The translations under genes and the position numbers were made by a program. Source: Iodobacter sp. (GTDB taxonomy: Bacteria; Pseudomonadota; Gammaproteobacteria; Burkholderiales; Chitinibacteraceae). From it: DNA of 64,000 bases. The notes under the pieces were generated by a model, which worked only from the letters and a program-made list of their open reading frames with translations, was not told the origin of the DNA and searched no databases. Below are positions 19,315 to 28,341 of the stretch, piece by piece (the first letter of the stretch is position 1; the number at the start of each line of letters is the position of its first letter). The stretch is taken from positions 1 through 64,000 of the forward strand of contig NZ_JANXSO010000037.1 in the NCBI RefSeq assembly GCF_025352645.1. Reading direction: 5' to 3'.

Positions 19315-19982
19315 TGATGCTGATCAATAAATCACACCAAAATAAGCTCTACCAAGAGCAAGGCTTCACGCTGATTGAGCTGATGATTACGCTCCTGATT
19401 TTTGGCATCCTCATTGCGCTGGCGGGAGTCTCATTCCAAGGCTGGATAAAAGGCACTGAGCTGCGCACCTATGCAGAGTCATTTCAAAGTGCTGTACAGC
19501 AAGCCCGATCCGAAGCGATTAAACGTAATGGCTATGTTGAGCTGCTGCTCACCAATGATCCGGTAGGGGCCAATAATCGCCAAGCCAATGCGGTGACACA
19601 AAGTAGTAACGGTAGCGCGTGGTTGATTCGGGCCTGCCCAGATTGCGTCAATATCAATACAGAGCCTACCAATAAAGACCCCCGCTATCCTTATATTGAA
19701 GGGAAAAACGTGGCTGAAGGCAATTCGGCTCGCTTTAATTTGCAAGCGGATCAAACGCTGCTGCGCTTTGATGCCTTAGGGCGGGCGCATTCACCGCTCA
19801 CCCTGATTGTGGCGGATACCGCCCAAAGAGCGGCGCTGGCTGATTGCAATAGCACGCCTGCTGACAATAGCACGGTAAAAAATCCTGCCCGTATTTGTTT
19901 GCGTGTTGATGAGGGCGGCAATGCTCGCCTGTGCATGCCAGATGCGCCTAAAAGCAATCCTGCTACTTGTGTAAGGAGTTAA
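19314..19982 (+). CDS. fimT: Minor pilin FimT/FimU (GspH-type)
   Basis: The prepilin has a 17-residue leader before G/FTLIELMITLLIFGIL and a GspH/FimT domain of about 200 residues (AVQQARSEAIKRNG is typical). The ATG at 19314 shares one base with the stop of the previous gene (TGATG). Another ATG follows at 19317, and a TTG lies at 19308, so the exact start is uncertain by a few codons. FimT/FimU is the pseudopilin that helps start pilus assembly together with PilV, PilW and PilX. It lies within the minor pilin operon. Confidence 0.85.
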   Translation: MMLINKSHQNKLYQEQGFTLIELMITLLIFGILIALAGVSFQGWIKGTELRTYAESFQSAVQQARSEAIKRNGYVELLLTNDPVGANNRQANAVTQSSNGSAWLIRACPDCVNINTEPTNKDPRYPYIEGKNVAEGNSARFNLQADQTLLRFDALGRAHSPLTLIVADTAQRAALADCNSTPADNSTVKNPARICLRVDEGGNARLCMPDAPKSNPATCVRS

Positions 19983-19985
19983 GCG

Positions 19986-20495
19986 ATGATTAGTCGTTAT
20001 CAGCAACGCGGCTCCATGCTGCTTGAGTGTCTAATTGGCATCAGTATTTTTTCATTTGGTGTATTGGCCTTAATGGCCTTACAAGGCAATGCAATGCGCC
20101 ATGCCAGTAGCAGTAGCACCCGCACTACCGCCACACAGTTGATTCAGCGTTTGGATGGGGAGATGCGGGTCAATATGGATAATCTGGATGATTTTCAAAT
20201 GACCAGCTGCAGCGGGGCCAAAGCAGGGCCAGCAGCATCATGGGCAGAGGCCGTACGGGTCAGCCTTAGCGGCGCTCAGTGTAAGGTAGAAATTCAGGCC
20301 AATACTGCGGGCAGTACCCCTTGCTCAAGACGGGCAACCATCTCAATTGCATGGCCTGTGGCGCGCGGGGCCAATACTGGGGTTAAGGAAGGCGAGCTTG
20401 CCGGATCAAACCAAGCAATCAGTATTGCCGACATTAAAACCATTAGTGAAAACAATAATCCTTATGAAACAACCCACTTATTGTGTGGTAGCTAA
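19986..20495 (+). CDS. pilV: Minor pilin PilV
   Basis: The 169-residue prepilin has a leader ending QRG and then SMLLECLIGISIFSFGVLALM, with Glu5 of the mature form as expected for PilV. AGGAG is seven bases before the ATG, three bases after the fimT stop. The globular part has three Cys and the RTTATQLIQRLDGEMRVN helix typical of PilV. It should join PilW, PilX and FimT in the pilus tip complex. Confidence 0.88.
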   Translation: MISRYQQRGSMLLECLIGISIFSFGVLALMALQGNAMRHASSSSTRTTATQLIQRLDGEMRVNMDNLDDFQMTSCSGAKAGPAASWAEAVRVSLSGAQCKVEIQANTAGSTPCSRRATISIAWPVARGANTGVKEGELAGSNQAISIADIKTISENNNPYETTHLLCGS

Positions 20496-20496
20496 G

Positions 20497-21666
20497 ATGC
20501 AGCGCGAATCTGGTTTTGGCCTGATTGAGATGATGGTTTCTATGGTCATCGCTTTACTTGCCTCGGTGGCTATTTATCAAACATTTAATAGCAGCGAGGG
20601 ATTTCGCCGCTCCACATTAGGCAATGGCAATGCCCAAAGTAGTGGTGGGATTGCTGTAATTCAAATCCAAAAAAATTTAGAGCGTGCAGGCTATGGCATT
20701 AGCGTAAATACGGCACTTAATTGCAATGTAGTTTCAAATAATGCTCAATTCAGCAATTTTCCACTTGTGCCGGTGTTGATTGAGAGCGGTGCGCGTTCAG
20801 ATCGCTTGACGATTCTATATAGCAATTCTAATGCGGGAGGAATGCCTGCTTTATTTGGTGAGGCAACCAATCATAGTTATGGTGATGATCAGTTTGCCAA
20901 TATATTACTGGCTGGGCAGTATAAAACCAATGATTTAGTGGTGATTTGGCCGGATTCAGGCTCTGGCGCTGCGGCAAATTGCCCCTTGTTTCAAGTGACT
21001 TGCACCAACGGCAATTGCCCTGCTGGTAATCAGCCCATTTCTACCAAGGATTTTGCCTTAGGGCATAGTGATAATGCATGGAATAGCCGCAATCAAAATG
21101 CGCCATTTCCGGAATCCCTACCTTTAAGTACCACGCGCTTAATGAATTTTGGCTCTATGGTGCGCAGAAGCTATTGCGTATATCAATCTGGCAATCCCAA
21201 TGCATGCAATGGGGCAACTGATCTGAGTGATGGCAGCCTAATTAGCCAAGATGCCTTAGATGGGAAAACTGCCCTAGATGGGAAATGGAAAACCACCACG
21301 GAAAACATTATTCAACTGAAAGCACAATATGGCTTAGATACAGGCCCCGGTGCCGATCATATAGCGAATACGGTGCAAAAGTGGACCAATACAACGCCAA
21401 CGGACAATAAAACATGGAAGCAGCTTATTGCAATCCGTTACGCCGTGTTAGTGCGCTCCGCTTATGCAGAAAAACCTGATCGCACTGGACAGTGTAATGC
21501 CTCGAAAGATGGGCAAAAATTTAAATGGTCAGGAGGAGATTTTGCCGAGCCAGAGAATGCCCTAGGCAGTAATACAGATTGGAAATGTTATCGCTACAGC
21601 GTGCATGAAACCGTTGTGCCGCTGCGTAATCAATTGATATTAAATCAGCCTGATTTAATTAAATAA
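20497..21666 (+). CDS. pilW: Minor pilin PilW
   Basis: The ATG at 20497 is preferred. It lies two bases after the pilV stop and gives a six-residue leader before FGLIEMMVSMVIALLA. An in-frame ATG at 20464 would overlap pilV and give a longer leader. The 389-residue product has the long C-terminal domain of PilW proteins, with Cys pairs and an ERAGYGI segment after the helix. It acts in the minor pilin complex. After it comes a 196-base gap before pilX. Confidence 0.85.
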   Translation: MQRESGFGLIEMMVSMVIALLASVAIYQTFNSSEGFRRSTLGNGNAQSSGGIAVIQIQKNLERAGYGISVNTALNCNVVSNNAQFSNFPLVPVLIESGARSDRLTILYSNSNAGGMPALFGEATNHSYGDDQFANILLAGQYKTNDLVVIWPDSGSGAAANCPLFQVTCTNGNCPAGNQPISTKDFALGHSDNAWNSRNQNAPFPESLPLSTTRLMNFGSMVRRSYCVYQSGNPNACNGATDLSDGSLISQDALDGKTALDGKWKTTTENIIQLKAQYGLDTGPGADHIANTVQKWTNTTPTDNKTWKQLIAIRYAVLVRSAYAEKPDRTGQCNASKDGQKFKWSGGDFAEPENALGSNTDWKCYRYSVHETVVPLRNQLILNQPDLIK

Positions 21667-21862
21667 GCAGCAAATAAAAGCGGCTTTTAGCCCTGCTGCT
21701 AGATAGGGCACGGCAGGCTGAAATACATTTTTTATGGTGCTTAAGCTGTTTCGCATAAAAATATGAATAGATATCGCTTGGCATACTCAGCAGCAAGCTA
21801 ATAATGACATGCGTATTCAATATTATTTATGCGCCACAATTTAATATAAATAGCGAGTAGAT

Positions 21863-22474
21863 ATGCCAATTTCATCAAACATTAAACAAGAGCCTGTTTT
21901 AAAACAAACGGGTTTGGTTTTGCTTATTGCTTTAATTGTACTGGTTGTTATGACTCTAGGATCGATTGCCTTGGTGCGCTCAATGATAGCTAGCAATCAA
22001 TTAGCCAATAATTTAGCCCTACGCCAAGGAACCACGGCAGCGGCCGATGTGGCGCTGGAAAAAGCAAGATATTGGCTAGTGGCAACGTCAATACGCCAGC
22101 CGCGTACTTTAGATCAGGAATCTAGAGCCAATGGTTATAGCCCAATAAATATTGATACCCCTGTTGAGGGTAATAATTGGGCGGCTGGAGTGGCATGGGT
22201 GTGGGCAAATCCAAATGCTGGAAATACAGCGCTGACTCAGAATACTGAAATAGCTAAAACCAGTAATGCTAATGGCTATAGCGTAGCCTATTTTATTCAA
22301 AGAAATTGCAAAACAGCAGGCCGTAAAACCCCAAATGATAGTGCTTGTGATTTGCAAAAAATGTCACCTAGTGCGCAAGAAAGTAAGTCTATTTATCAGA
22401 TGACTTATCAGATTACGGTAAGGGTGCAAGGCCCTAAAGATACTGTGAGTTTTTATCAGAGCACCTTGTATTAA
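21863..22474 (+). CDS. pilX: Minor pilin PilX
   Basis: The 203-residue protein has a leader ending LKQTG and then LVLLIALIVLVVMTLGSIAL, a PilX N-terminal domain in which the canonical Glu5 is absent, as is usual for PilX. The ASNQLANNLALRQGTTAAAD stretch is the family's next conserved part. Two Cys occur near the C-terminus. The 196-base gap upstream contains TTGGCA at 21778 with a TAATAA 15 bases later, a possible weak internal promoter. Confidence 0.85.
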   Translation: MPISSNIKQEPVLKQTGLVLLIALIVLVVMTLGSIALVRSMIASNQLANNLALRQGTTAAADVALEKARYWLVATSIRQPRTLDQESRANGYSPINIDTPVEGNNWAAGVAWVWANPNAGNTALTQNTEIAKTSNANGYSVAYFIQRNCKTAGRKTPNDSACDLQKMSPSAQESKSIYQMTYQITVRVQGPKDTVSFYQSTLY

Positions 22475-22668
22475 TGCTGGCGCGTAAAGAAATATCAATG
22501 GTCATGGTTGGGGGCAGAGTGAATACACTCTAATTATTAAGTAATAAATGCTGGGGTTGGCTTCCCTTGCAGCAAACTAAAAAAAATCATCTGTGATTTT
22601 TATCGCTGGCGATTATTGCGCCTTATTGAGTTTATTTTATACCCCGCTTAGTTTCTACGGAGAAAGTG

Positions 22669-25600
22669 ATGAAAAAAATTGCCTTTTGTATTTTGGGCTT
22701 GAGTGTAAATGCACTTGCCGCCCAGACAGCAGATCAACCTTTGTCCACATTAAGTATCGGGGATGTTAAGCCTAATGTTATGTTTGTAATTGATGATTCA
22801 GGCTCAATGGCGTGGAGTTTTATGCCTGATTCGACCAGTTCAAATAAAAATAAACCCAGTTATAGAAATGCGCAATGTAATACCGTTTATTACAACCCTA
22901 GTACGGTTTATGCTGCGCCCGTAAATGCTGATGGTAGTAGCATGCCCAATGCAACGTTTAATAATGCTTGGTACGATGGTTTTGATACGGGGGGCAGAGG
23001 TGGGCCATCCAATAAAAATACATATAATTTAGCTAATCAATTTTTTGCTTATGATAGTGTGGGTGGTGGAAATAGCGGCAATGATTCATTGCAAGCCGCT
23101 TACTATTATCATTTTAAAAGTGGTGCCGCTACAAAGAATGATTGTGATAGAGCCTCTTACAATCAATTTTGGGAAAAAAAATTAATTAGCCCCGCTGAAC
23201 AGCAGAATTTTGCTAACTGGTTTAGTTATTACCGCACCCGTATGCTGATGATGAAGTCCAGCGTAGGTATTGCATTTGCCCCAGTTGGCGATCGCTACCG
23301 TGTGGGGTATTCATCTATTAATAAGCTTTTAAAGTCAAGTTATGACCGCAATAGTTTTTTAAATATCAATACCTATGACAATACCCAAAAAAATAATTGG
23401 TACAGCTTACTTTATGCCACTCCACCTGTAGGTGGCACGCCATTAAAAAAAGCACTCAATACCATAGGCCAGATTTATTCAGGAAAAATGCCTTCCTCAA
23501 GTGTGACGGATCCTATGCAATACACTTGCCAGCAGAATTTTACGATTCTGACCACTGATGGTTATTGGAATAGATTAGGGGATGAGGTCAATGTTGGGGA
23601 TACGGATGCAGGAGCAGATATCCCACTACCGATGAGGGATCCTAATCGGCAGGCTAATACCCTAGCCGATGTGGCAATGTATTATTTTAAAAATGATATT
23701 CGCCCAAGTATGGAGAACAACACGCCAGGTGTAGAGGCTTTTGCTGGCGGGGCTAAGGGCCGACAAGTGATGCGCACCTATACGCTGGGGCTGGGCGTGG
23801 ATGGTAAATTAAATCGCAAGGATTACCCTGATCCTTTGTCTGGCTATGTACCTTGGCCGGTGGTGGTGGGGGATACAGACAGCACGATTGATGATCTGTG
23901 GCATGCGGCGGTTAATGGCGGCGGGCAATTCTTTAGCGCCAAAGACCCAAGTGCGGTTGCCGCAGGGCTATCCAGTGCGCTGAGTGATATCGAAGCAAAG
24001 ACCGCCTCCGTAGGGTCTGCTGATGTATCTAGCTCTTTTATGAGCGCTGCTGATCGCTCTATTTATTACAGCTCCTTTAAAACCGTGGTTTGGTCGGGCA
24101 ATGTAGTGGCCAACACTTTAAATCTACAAACGGGGCAGCCAGACCCAATCCCACTGTGGTCTGCACAAGATGTACTGGGTGCAATGAATCCAAGTAACAG
24201 AAAGATTTACACCTGCAGTGCTACAGCATGCAATAGCTTGACTGATTTCAAAACCAGTAATAGCGCACTTAATAGTGCTTTAAACAATGGTGTTGCAAGG
24301 CTGAATACTAATAATGCCTTAAGTAGTGATCAGCAAAAAAATAACACCACTGGGGCATTAATTAATTACCTAAGGGGTGATCAAAGTAATGAATTTAAAC
24401 CCGTAGCACTGAACCCTAATTCCTTGTATCGCATCCGAAGCGGGCGTTTGGGCGCAATTGTGCATGGTGGGGTGAGTTTTGTTAAAAAGCCGAATAAATC
24501 ATATGCCGATGCTGGTTATGTGAACTACGTGCGCAGCAATACCAACCGGCTTGGTATGGTGTATGCCCCTGCCAATGATGGCATGCTGCATGCTTTTAGG
24601 GCAGATACGGGTGCAGAAGAATGGGCGTTTATTCCGCCTAGTGTTGTGCCTAATTTATGGCAGCAGGCCGACCGTAGCTATACCCGTGATTTTAAATACT
24701 CAGTGGATGGGGCTCCCACCATTGCGGATATTAAAGTGGGCAGCAATTGGAAAACCGTTCTCATCGGGGGCTTAAGAGGCGGTGGCGGTGAGTTTTATGC
24801 GCTCGATATTACTAACCCTAAGGTCCCCCAGCCTTTGTGGAGCTTTCGTGATACTCGCCTAGGGCAAACTTATGGGTTTCCAGTGGTGGGTAAAGTAAAC
24901 GGCCAATGGAAAGTGCTGCTTAGCAGCGGTTACGATAATAGCGACGGTAAGGGTTATGTGTTTGTGCTGAATGCGGGCACTGGGGTACTGGAGCAAACGC
25001 TATCAACTTCTTGCGTCAATAGTGGCGCTACGGCAGGTGGGCGCTGTGGCATCGCTAAAATTGGCGTATTGATGCAGCGTCAAAATGTGGACGATAGTAT
25101 TTTGATGGCTTATGCAGGTGATTTGGCAGGTAATCTTTGGCGCTTTAAGCTGGGCGATGGCAGCAGCCAAGCGATCAAAGTGGCCCAAACGGGCACGGAT
25201 GCAGTACGCCAGCCAATCACGACTGCACCCGTGATTGTTCCTCATGATGTAAATAGCGCTACGCCCATGCATTACCTGACGTTTGGTACGGGGCGTTATT
25301 TAAATCAGGCCGATATGGTTAGCAGTGATACCCAAACGTTTTATGGGCTGATTGTGAATGCTGCAAGCACCATTATGGATAATAGCTTTGCGGCCCTGCG
25401 GACTTCATCGGCTTTAAGCCCGCTGGTCTTAGAAAAAACCTGCGATAAAACCATTAAAGATAATCTGGGTGGCAGCGTAGGGATGATAGACACGGTGGAT
25501 ACTGGCAATTTATCGGATAAATGCAGCTCAACTTCCGATTACGACACCATCACTTTAAAACGGGCAGCGAATCAAGTGCCAGCAGGCGATTTACTATCAT

Positions 25601-25995
25601 GCAAGCAACAGCTCAAAGGCTGGCGGGCGGATATGATGTTTACCAAAGAGCGGCTTAGCAATGATCCCGTTGTTCTGGCAGAAACAGCCCGTTTTTCTAC
25701 GAGTATTCCAGGCGGTGACGTGTGTACCGCAGGCGGTGTGGGGCGGCAATATACCTTGCCTTTAAATATCAGCAAAGATTGGCTGTGCTCTAACCCATCA
25801 ACCGATCAGTATCTTACCGTTGGCAAAAACCAAAATGGCCAAATGCTTGAAGATCCAAAACAAGTGCCTACGATTGTTACGCCAACCGACGATAGCATGC
25901 TCGTTAATCCTGATGGCTCTTTAAACACTGGGCCAGCTTTACTCAACCCCCAGCTTAAAGGCCGCCGTAGCTCTTGGACTGAACTCGTACGCTAA
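22669..25995 (+). CDS. pilY1: Type IV pilus tip adhesin PilY1
   Basis: The ATG at 22669 has GGAG six bases upstream. The 1108-residue protein has a signal peptide ending near residue 18, a von Willebrand A-like N-terminal half with the metal-site motif DDSGSM (D42, S44, S46), and a PilY1 C-terminal beta-propeller (GMVYAPANDGMLHAFRADTG, FYALDITNP, MAYAGDLAGNLWRF). PilY1 sits at the pilus tip, supports pilus extension and adhesion, and in Pseudomonas affects surface sensing. The loop just before YAGDL reads QNVDDSIL, with fewer Asp than the usual calcium site, so calcium binding may be weak. It closes the operon ahead of a strong terminator. Confidence 0.92.
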   Translation: MKKIAFCILGLSVNALAAQTADQPLSTLSIGDVKPNVMFVIDDSGSMAWSFMPDSTSSNKNKPSYRNAQCNTVYYNPSTVYAAPVNADGSSMPNATFNNAWYDGFDTGGRGGPSNKNTYNLANQFFAYDSVGGGNSGNDSLQAAYYYHFKSGAATKNDCDRASYNQFWEKKLISPAEQQNFANWFSYYRTRMLMMKSSVGIAFAPVGDRYRVGYSSINKLLKSSYDRNSFLNINTYDNTQKNNWYSLLYATPPVGGTPLKKALNTIGQIYSGKMPSSSVTDPMQYTCQQNFTILTTDGYWNRLGDEVNVGDTDAGADIPLPMRDPNRQANTLADVAMYYFKNDIRPSMENNTPGVEAFAGGAKGRQVMRTYTLGLGVDGKLNRKDYPDPLSGYVPWPVVVGDTDSTIDDLWHAAVNGGGQFFSAKDPSAVAAGLSSALSDIEAKTASVGSADVSSSFMSAADRSIYYSSFKTVVWSGNVVANTLNLQTGQPDPIPLWSAQDVLGAMNPSNRKIYTCSATACNSLTDFKTSNSALNSALNNGVARLNTNNALSSDQQKNNTTGALINYLRGDQSNEFKPVALNPNSLYRIRSGRLGAIVHGGVSFVKKPNKSYADAGYVNYVRSNTNRLGMVYAPANDGMLHAFRADTGAEEWAFIPPSVVPNLWQQADRSYTRDFKYSVDGAPTIADIKVGSNWKTVLIGGLRGGGGEFYALDITNPKVPQPLWSFRDTRLGQTYGFPVVGKVNGQWKVLLSSGYDNSDGKGYVFVLNAGTGVLEQTLSTSCVNSGATAGGRCGIAKIGVLMQRQNVDDSILMAYAGDLAGNLWRFKLGDGSSQAIKVAQTGTDAVRQPITTAPVIVPHDVNSATPMHYLTFGTGRYLNQADMVSSDTQTFYGLIVNAASTIMDNSFAALRTSSALSPLVLEKTCDKTIKDNLGGSVGMIDTVDTGNLSDKCSSTSDYDTITLKRAANQVPAGDLLSCKQQLKGWRADMMFTKERLSNDPVVLAETARFSTSIPGGDVCTAGGVGRQYTLPLNISKDWLCSNPSTDQYLTVGKNQNGQMLEDPKQVPTIVTPTDDSMLVNPDGSLNTGPALLNPQLKGRRSSWTELVR

Positions 25996-25998
25996 ATT

Positions 25999-26040
25999 AA
26001 AACCCCCACTGCAATGGCCATTGCAGTGGGGGTTTTTTTA
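25999..26040 (+). terminator. Bidirectional terminator between pilY1 and serB
   Basis: A perfect 19-base inverted repeat (AAAACCCCCACTGCAATGG and its complement, with the tip opening as a loop) is followed by seven T. On the minus strand it ends in TTTTAATTT, so it can end both converging transcripts. Confidence 0.95.
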
Positions 26041-26062
26041 TGCGCAGGCGCTTTTTAAAGTG

Positions 26063-26902
26063 TTAAATAAAATAATTCAACACCCCGTCTAATCCCACCT
26101 GATTAATGCAATACGGCGCTTCACGTTGTACCAGTGGTTTAGCGTGGCAGGCTACGCCAAAACCGGCGGCTTTGAGCATGGGTAAATCATTGGCTCCATC
26201 GCCCATGGCAACCACTTGATCGCTGCGCAATCCTAACTCTTCTCGGTATTTGATTAGCTCAGCTTGTTTGCGCTCTGCGTCCACAATATCGCCGAGCACT
26301 TTGCCTGTGAGCTTGCCGTTTTCTATTTCTAAAACATTGGCAATAGTGCGGGATAGGCCCAGCCTAGTTTGTAGTTTTTCGGTGAAAAAGCTAAAGCCGC
26401 CGGAAATAAGTAGCGTTTTAGCGCCCGCCGCATGAAAGCCTTTGAGCATGGCCTCTGCGCCGGGCATAAGCTTTAATCTTTCGGTATAAACCCGCTCTAA
26501 AGCGCTTTCATCTAAGCCTGCCAGCAGCGCCACACGGAGGCTGAGGCTTTCTTTAAATTCGATTTCACCGCGCATGGCGCTGGCGGTAATTTCAGAAACT
26601 TGGCTCTTTATGCCCTGCATATCGGCAATCTCATCGATACACTCGATAGTGATCAGCGTGGAATCCATATCCATCACCACAAGGCCAATATCCCGCACGC
26701 TGGTGTCTTCGGGGATAAAAGCAAAATCAAGCTGATTGGATTCGCAAAAATCCGCTACAGCTTCTTCATTGCTGATATCTGCACCCTGTAAACGAAACGC
26801 TTGCTGGTGAATGGCCTCGATGCTATGCGCACCAGATAGGCGAGTGAGTTGTTTCAGATTTTGGGTGGCGATTTCTGGCGCTTGGATAACAAGACGAAAC
26901 AT
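26063..26902 (-). CDS. serB: Phosphoserine phosphatase SerB
   Basis: This HAD-family enzyme removes phosphate from O-phosphoserine in the last step of serine synthesis. The 279-residue product has an ACT-like N-terminal domain and then the catalytic motif DMDST with D78 and D80, a second motif LLISGGF, a Lys-containing region and GDGANDLPML as the metal site. Length and order match proteobacterial SerB. It stands alone, convergent with pilY1 through a shared terminator. Confidence 0.95.
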   Translation of the reverse strand: MFRLVIQAPEIATQNLKQLTRLSGAHSIEAIHQQAFRLQGADISNEEAVADFCESNQLDFAFIPEDTSVRDIGLVVMDMDSTLITIECIDEIADMQGIKSQVSEITASAMRGEIEFKESLSLRVALLAGLDESALERVYTERLKLMPGAEAMLKGFHAAGAKTLLISGGFSFFTEKLQTRLGLSRTIANVLEIENGKLTGKVLGDIVDAERKQAELIKYREELGLRSDQVVAMGDGANDLPMLKAAGFGVACHAKPLVQREAPYCINQVGLDGVLNYFI

Positions 26903-27402
26903 AGGAGATTCTCTGCAGGCATTTAGCGAGGGGCTTGATTGTAACCTTGCTTGGGCAATGCAGCAAAAAGAGGCTTTATTCTTGTAATATTTTTAAAGCG
27001 GCTAGATTAACGGAGACGCACGATGTCTTGCCAAATACCTTGGCTAAGTTTGGGTTTGCGTGTTTGGTAGGCAGAAGAAAAAGTGAGGAATAAATTGCGG
27101 ACTAAAAAGGGCGGGGTTAATTCTTATATGGTTTTTGCATATTCTGGCTGTGCTTTTAGGCTAAGGATACTTTGGCGCTTGGCAGAAACTTAAACCCGTA
27201 CCATTTTTTAAGGTGCTGGAATAGGCGTCTCCCTTATCAAAGCAAAGCTTGAGGCTTTCTTTGGCTGCAGAGGGCAAGCTGCAGAGGGAGAGGTGAAACA
27301 GCTCAGAAGAAAGAGGCGTTTTATGGTGCAGGCTCACTAACTAGCTTTCCTTAGCATAGTGCGCCTCTTCTTCTTGGCTAGATTTTGCGCTTATTTAGCC
27401 GC
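26903..27402. other. 500-base gap between serB and the SEC-C protein gene
   Basis: I see no gene I can support. A 59-codon open frame on the minus strand (27161-27337, GTG start) has no recognisable match. No terminator or repeat stands out. Confidence 0.5.
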
Positions 27403-28098
27403 TTATGCGCCACAGCACTTTTTAAACTTTTTGCCGCTGCCACAGCTGCAAGGATCATTGCGGCCAATTTTAGGCTGGGTATGCACCACGGTTTCTACCT
27501 TGCCAAATTGTTTATTCAGCCACCAGTGCAGCACGTCTTCAATCAGCCATGGCAGCTCGTCAATCAGCGTGTCACGGGCTTTAATGCTTAATACTTGTTC
27601 TTCATCATCGGGATGATGGCCTAGCTCTAAGGTCAGAATCTTGGCGACAACTTCGTAAAGGTCTTCGTTTTCATCCAGCGTGTCTTGCCAGAGGTCTTCA
27701 CGCAGCAAAATACCGGCTCTAAAGCCCGATGCCCAGTAAGCGCCAAGGGTTTCACGCCATTTTTCATCGATGCCTTCATCTTGCAGCACGATAGGCACAT
27801 ACATCGGCTCTTCGGTTTCTTTATTCCTAGCTTTCAGTGAAAACGCGGCTTGAATGGCGGCGTGGTGACGTTGGATAAGACCGATGATCTCGTCTTTTTC
27901 TGCAGCGTCTTTAAATTCTGGCGCTTGGCCTTCAAAAATATGCGGCAGCCATTCATCTTCAGGCGCTTGTTCTGGGCTGATGGCGAGGGCAACAAAGAAG
28001 CCATCGAGCATTTCCAGATCCATCGTCTCTGCGCCAGTGGCTTCAGACATTAAAAACGCATCTAGGCGTTCAAGTTCGGCTTGCTTTAGTGCGGACAT
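27403..28098 (-). CDS. YecA/UPF0149-family protein with SEC-C zinc motif
   Basis: The ATG at 28098 has GGAAA seven bases upstream; an upstream in-frame TTG at 28116 is less likely. The 231-residue acidic protein starts with a UPF0149/YecA helical domain ([17 protein letters not shown] is typical) and ends with a SEC-C zinc motif, [17 protein letters not shown], like the one in SecA. Such proteins are thought to bind ribosomes or metal, but exact function is unsettled. A CACGGAG-type repeat element starts 39 bases upstream of the start codon. Confidence 0.85.
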   Translation of the reverse strand: MSALKQAELERLDAFLMSEATGAETMDLEMLDGFFVALAISPEQAPEDEWLPHIFEGQAPEFKDAAEKDEIIGLIQRHHAAIQAAFSLKARNKETEEPMYVPIVLQDEGIDEKWRETLGAYWASGFRAGILLREDLWQDTLDENEDLYEVVAKILTLELGHHPDDEEQVLSIKARDTLIDELPWLIEDVLHWWLNKQFGKVETVVHTQPKIGRNDPCSCGSGKKFKKCCGA

Positions 28099-28136
28099 GC
28101 TGTATTTCCAATTCAATTAAAAAAGTTGCTTGCTTA

Positions 28137-28328
28137 AAACTCAAATCTTAAAACACGGAGGGCACAGAGAGCACGGAGTCTCACGGAGAAAGCCAAATTT
28201 ATAGGGCTAATGCGGATGTGCCCCACTCTAATAACCATGACTGATTGAATCGATTTTCTCTTAAGTCATTTGTGGTCATGGTTTTCTCTGTGGAACTCTG
28301 TGTCCTCTGTTATTCAAGATTTGGGTTT
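28137..28328. repeat. CACGGAG-type long inverted-repeat element, copy 1
   Basis: The ends AAAACTCAAATCTT and AAGATTTGGGTTT are inverted. The left arm reads in CACGGAG/CACAGAG words, and the right arm is their complement (CTCTGTG). Copies 2-4 lie at 46927, 50182 and 52136. This one fills the space between the SEC-C gene start and the helicase gene end. Confidence 0.85.
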
Positions 28329-28341
28329 GTTTTTTTAAAAA

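Noticed and set aside
27161-27337. 59-codon open frame on the minus strand between serB and the SEC-C gene
   Set aside because: It has only a GTG start after a stop codon, no ribosome site and no recognisable motif; could be chance.
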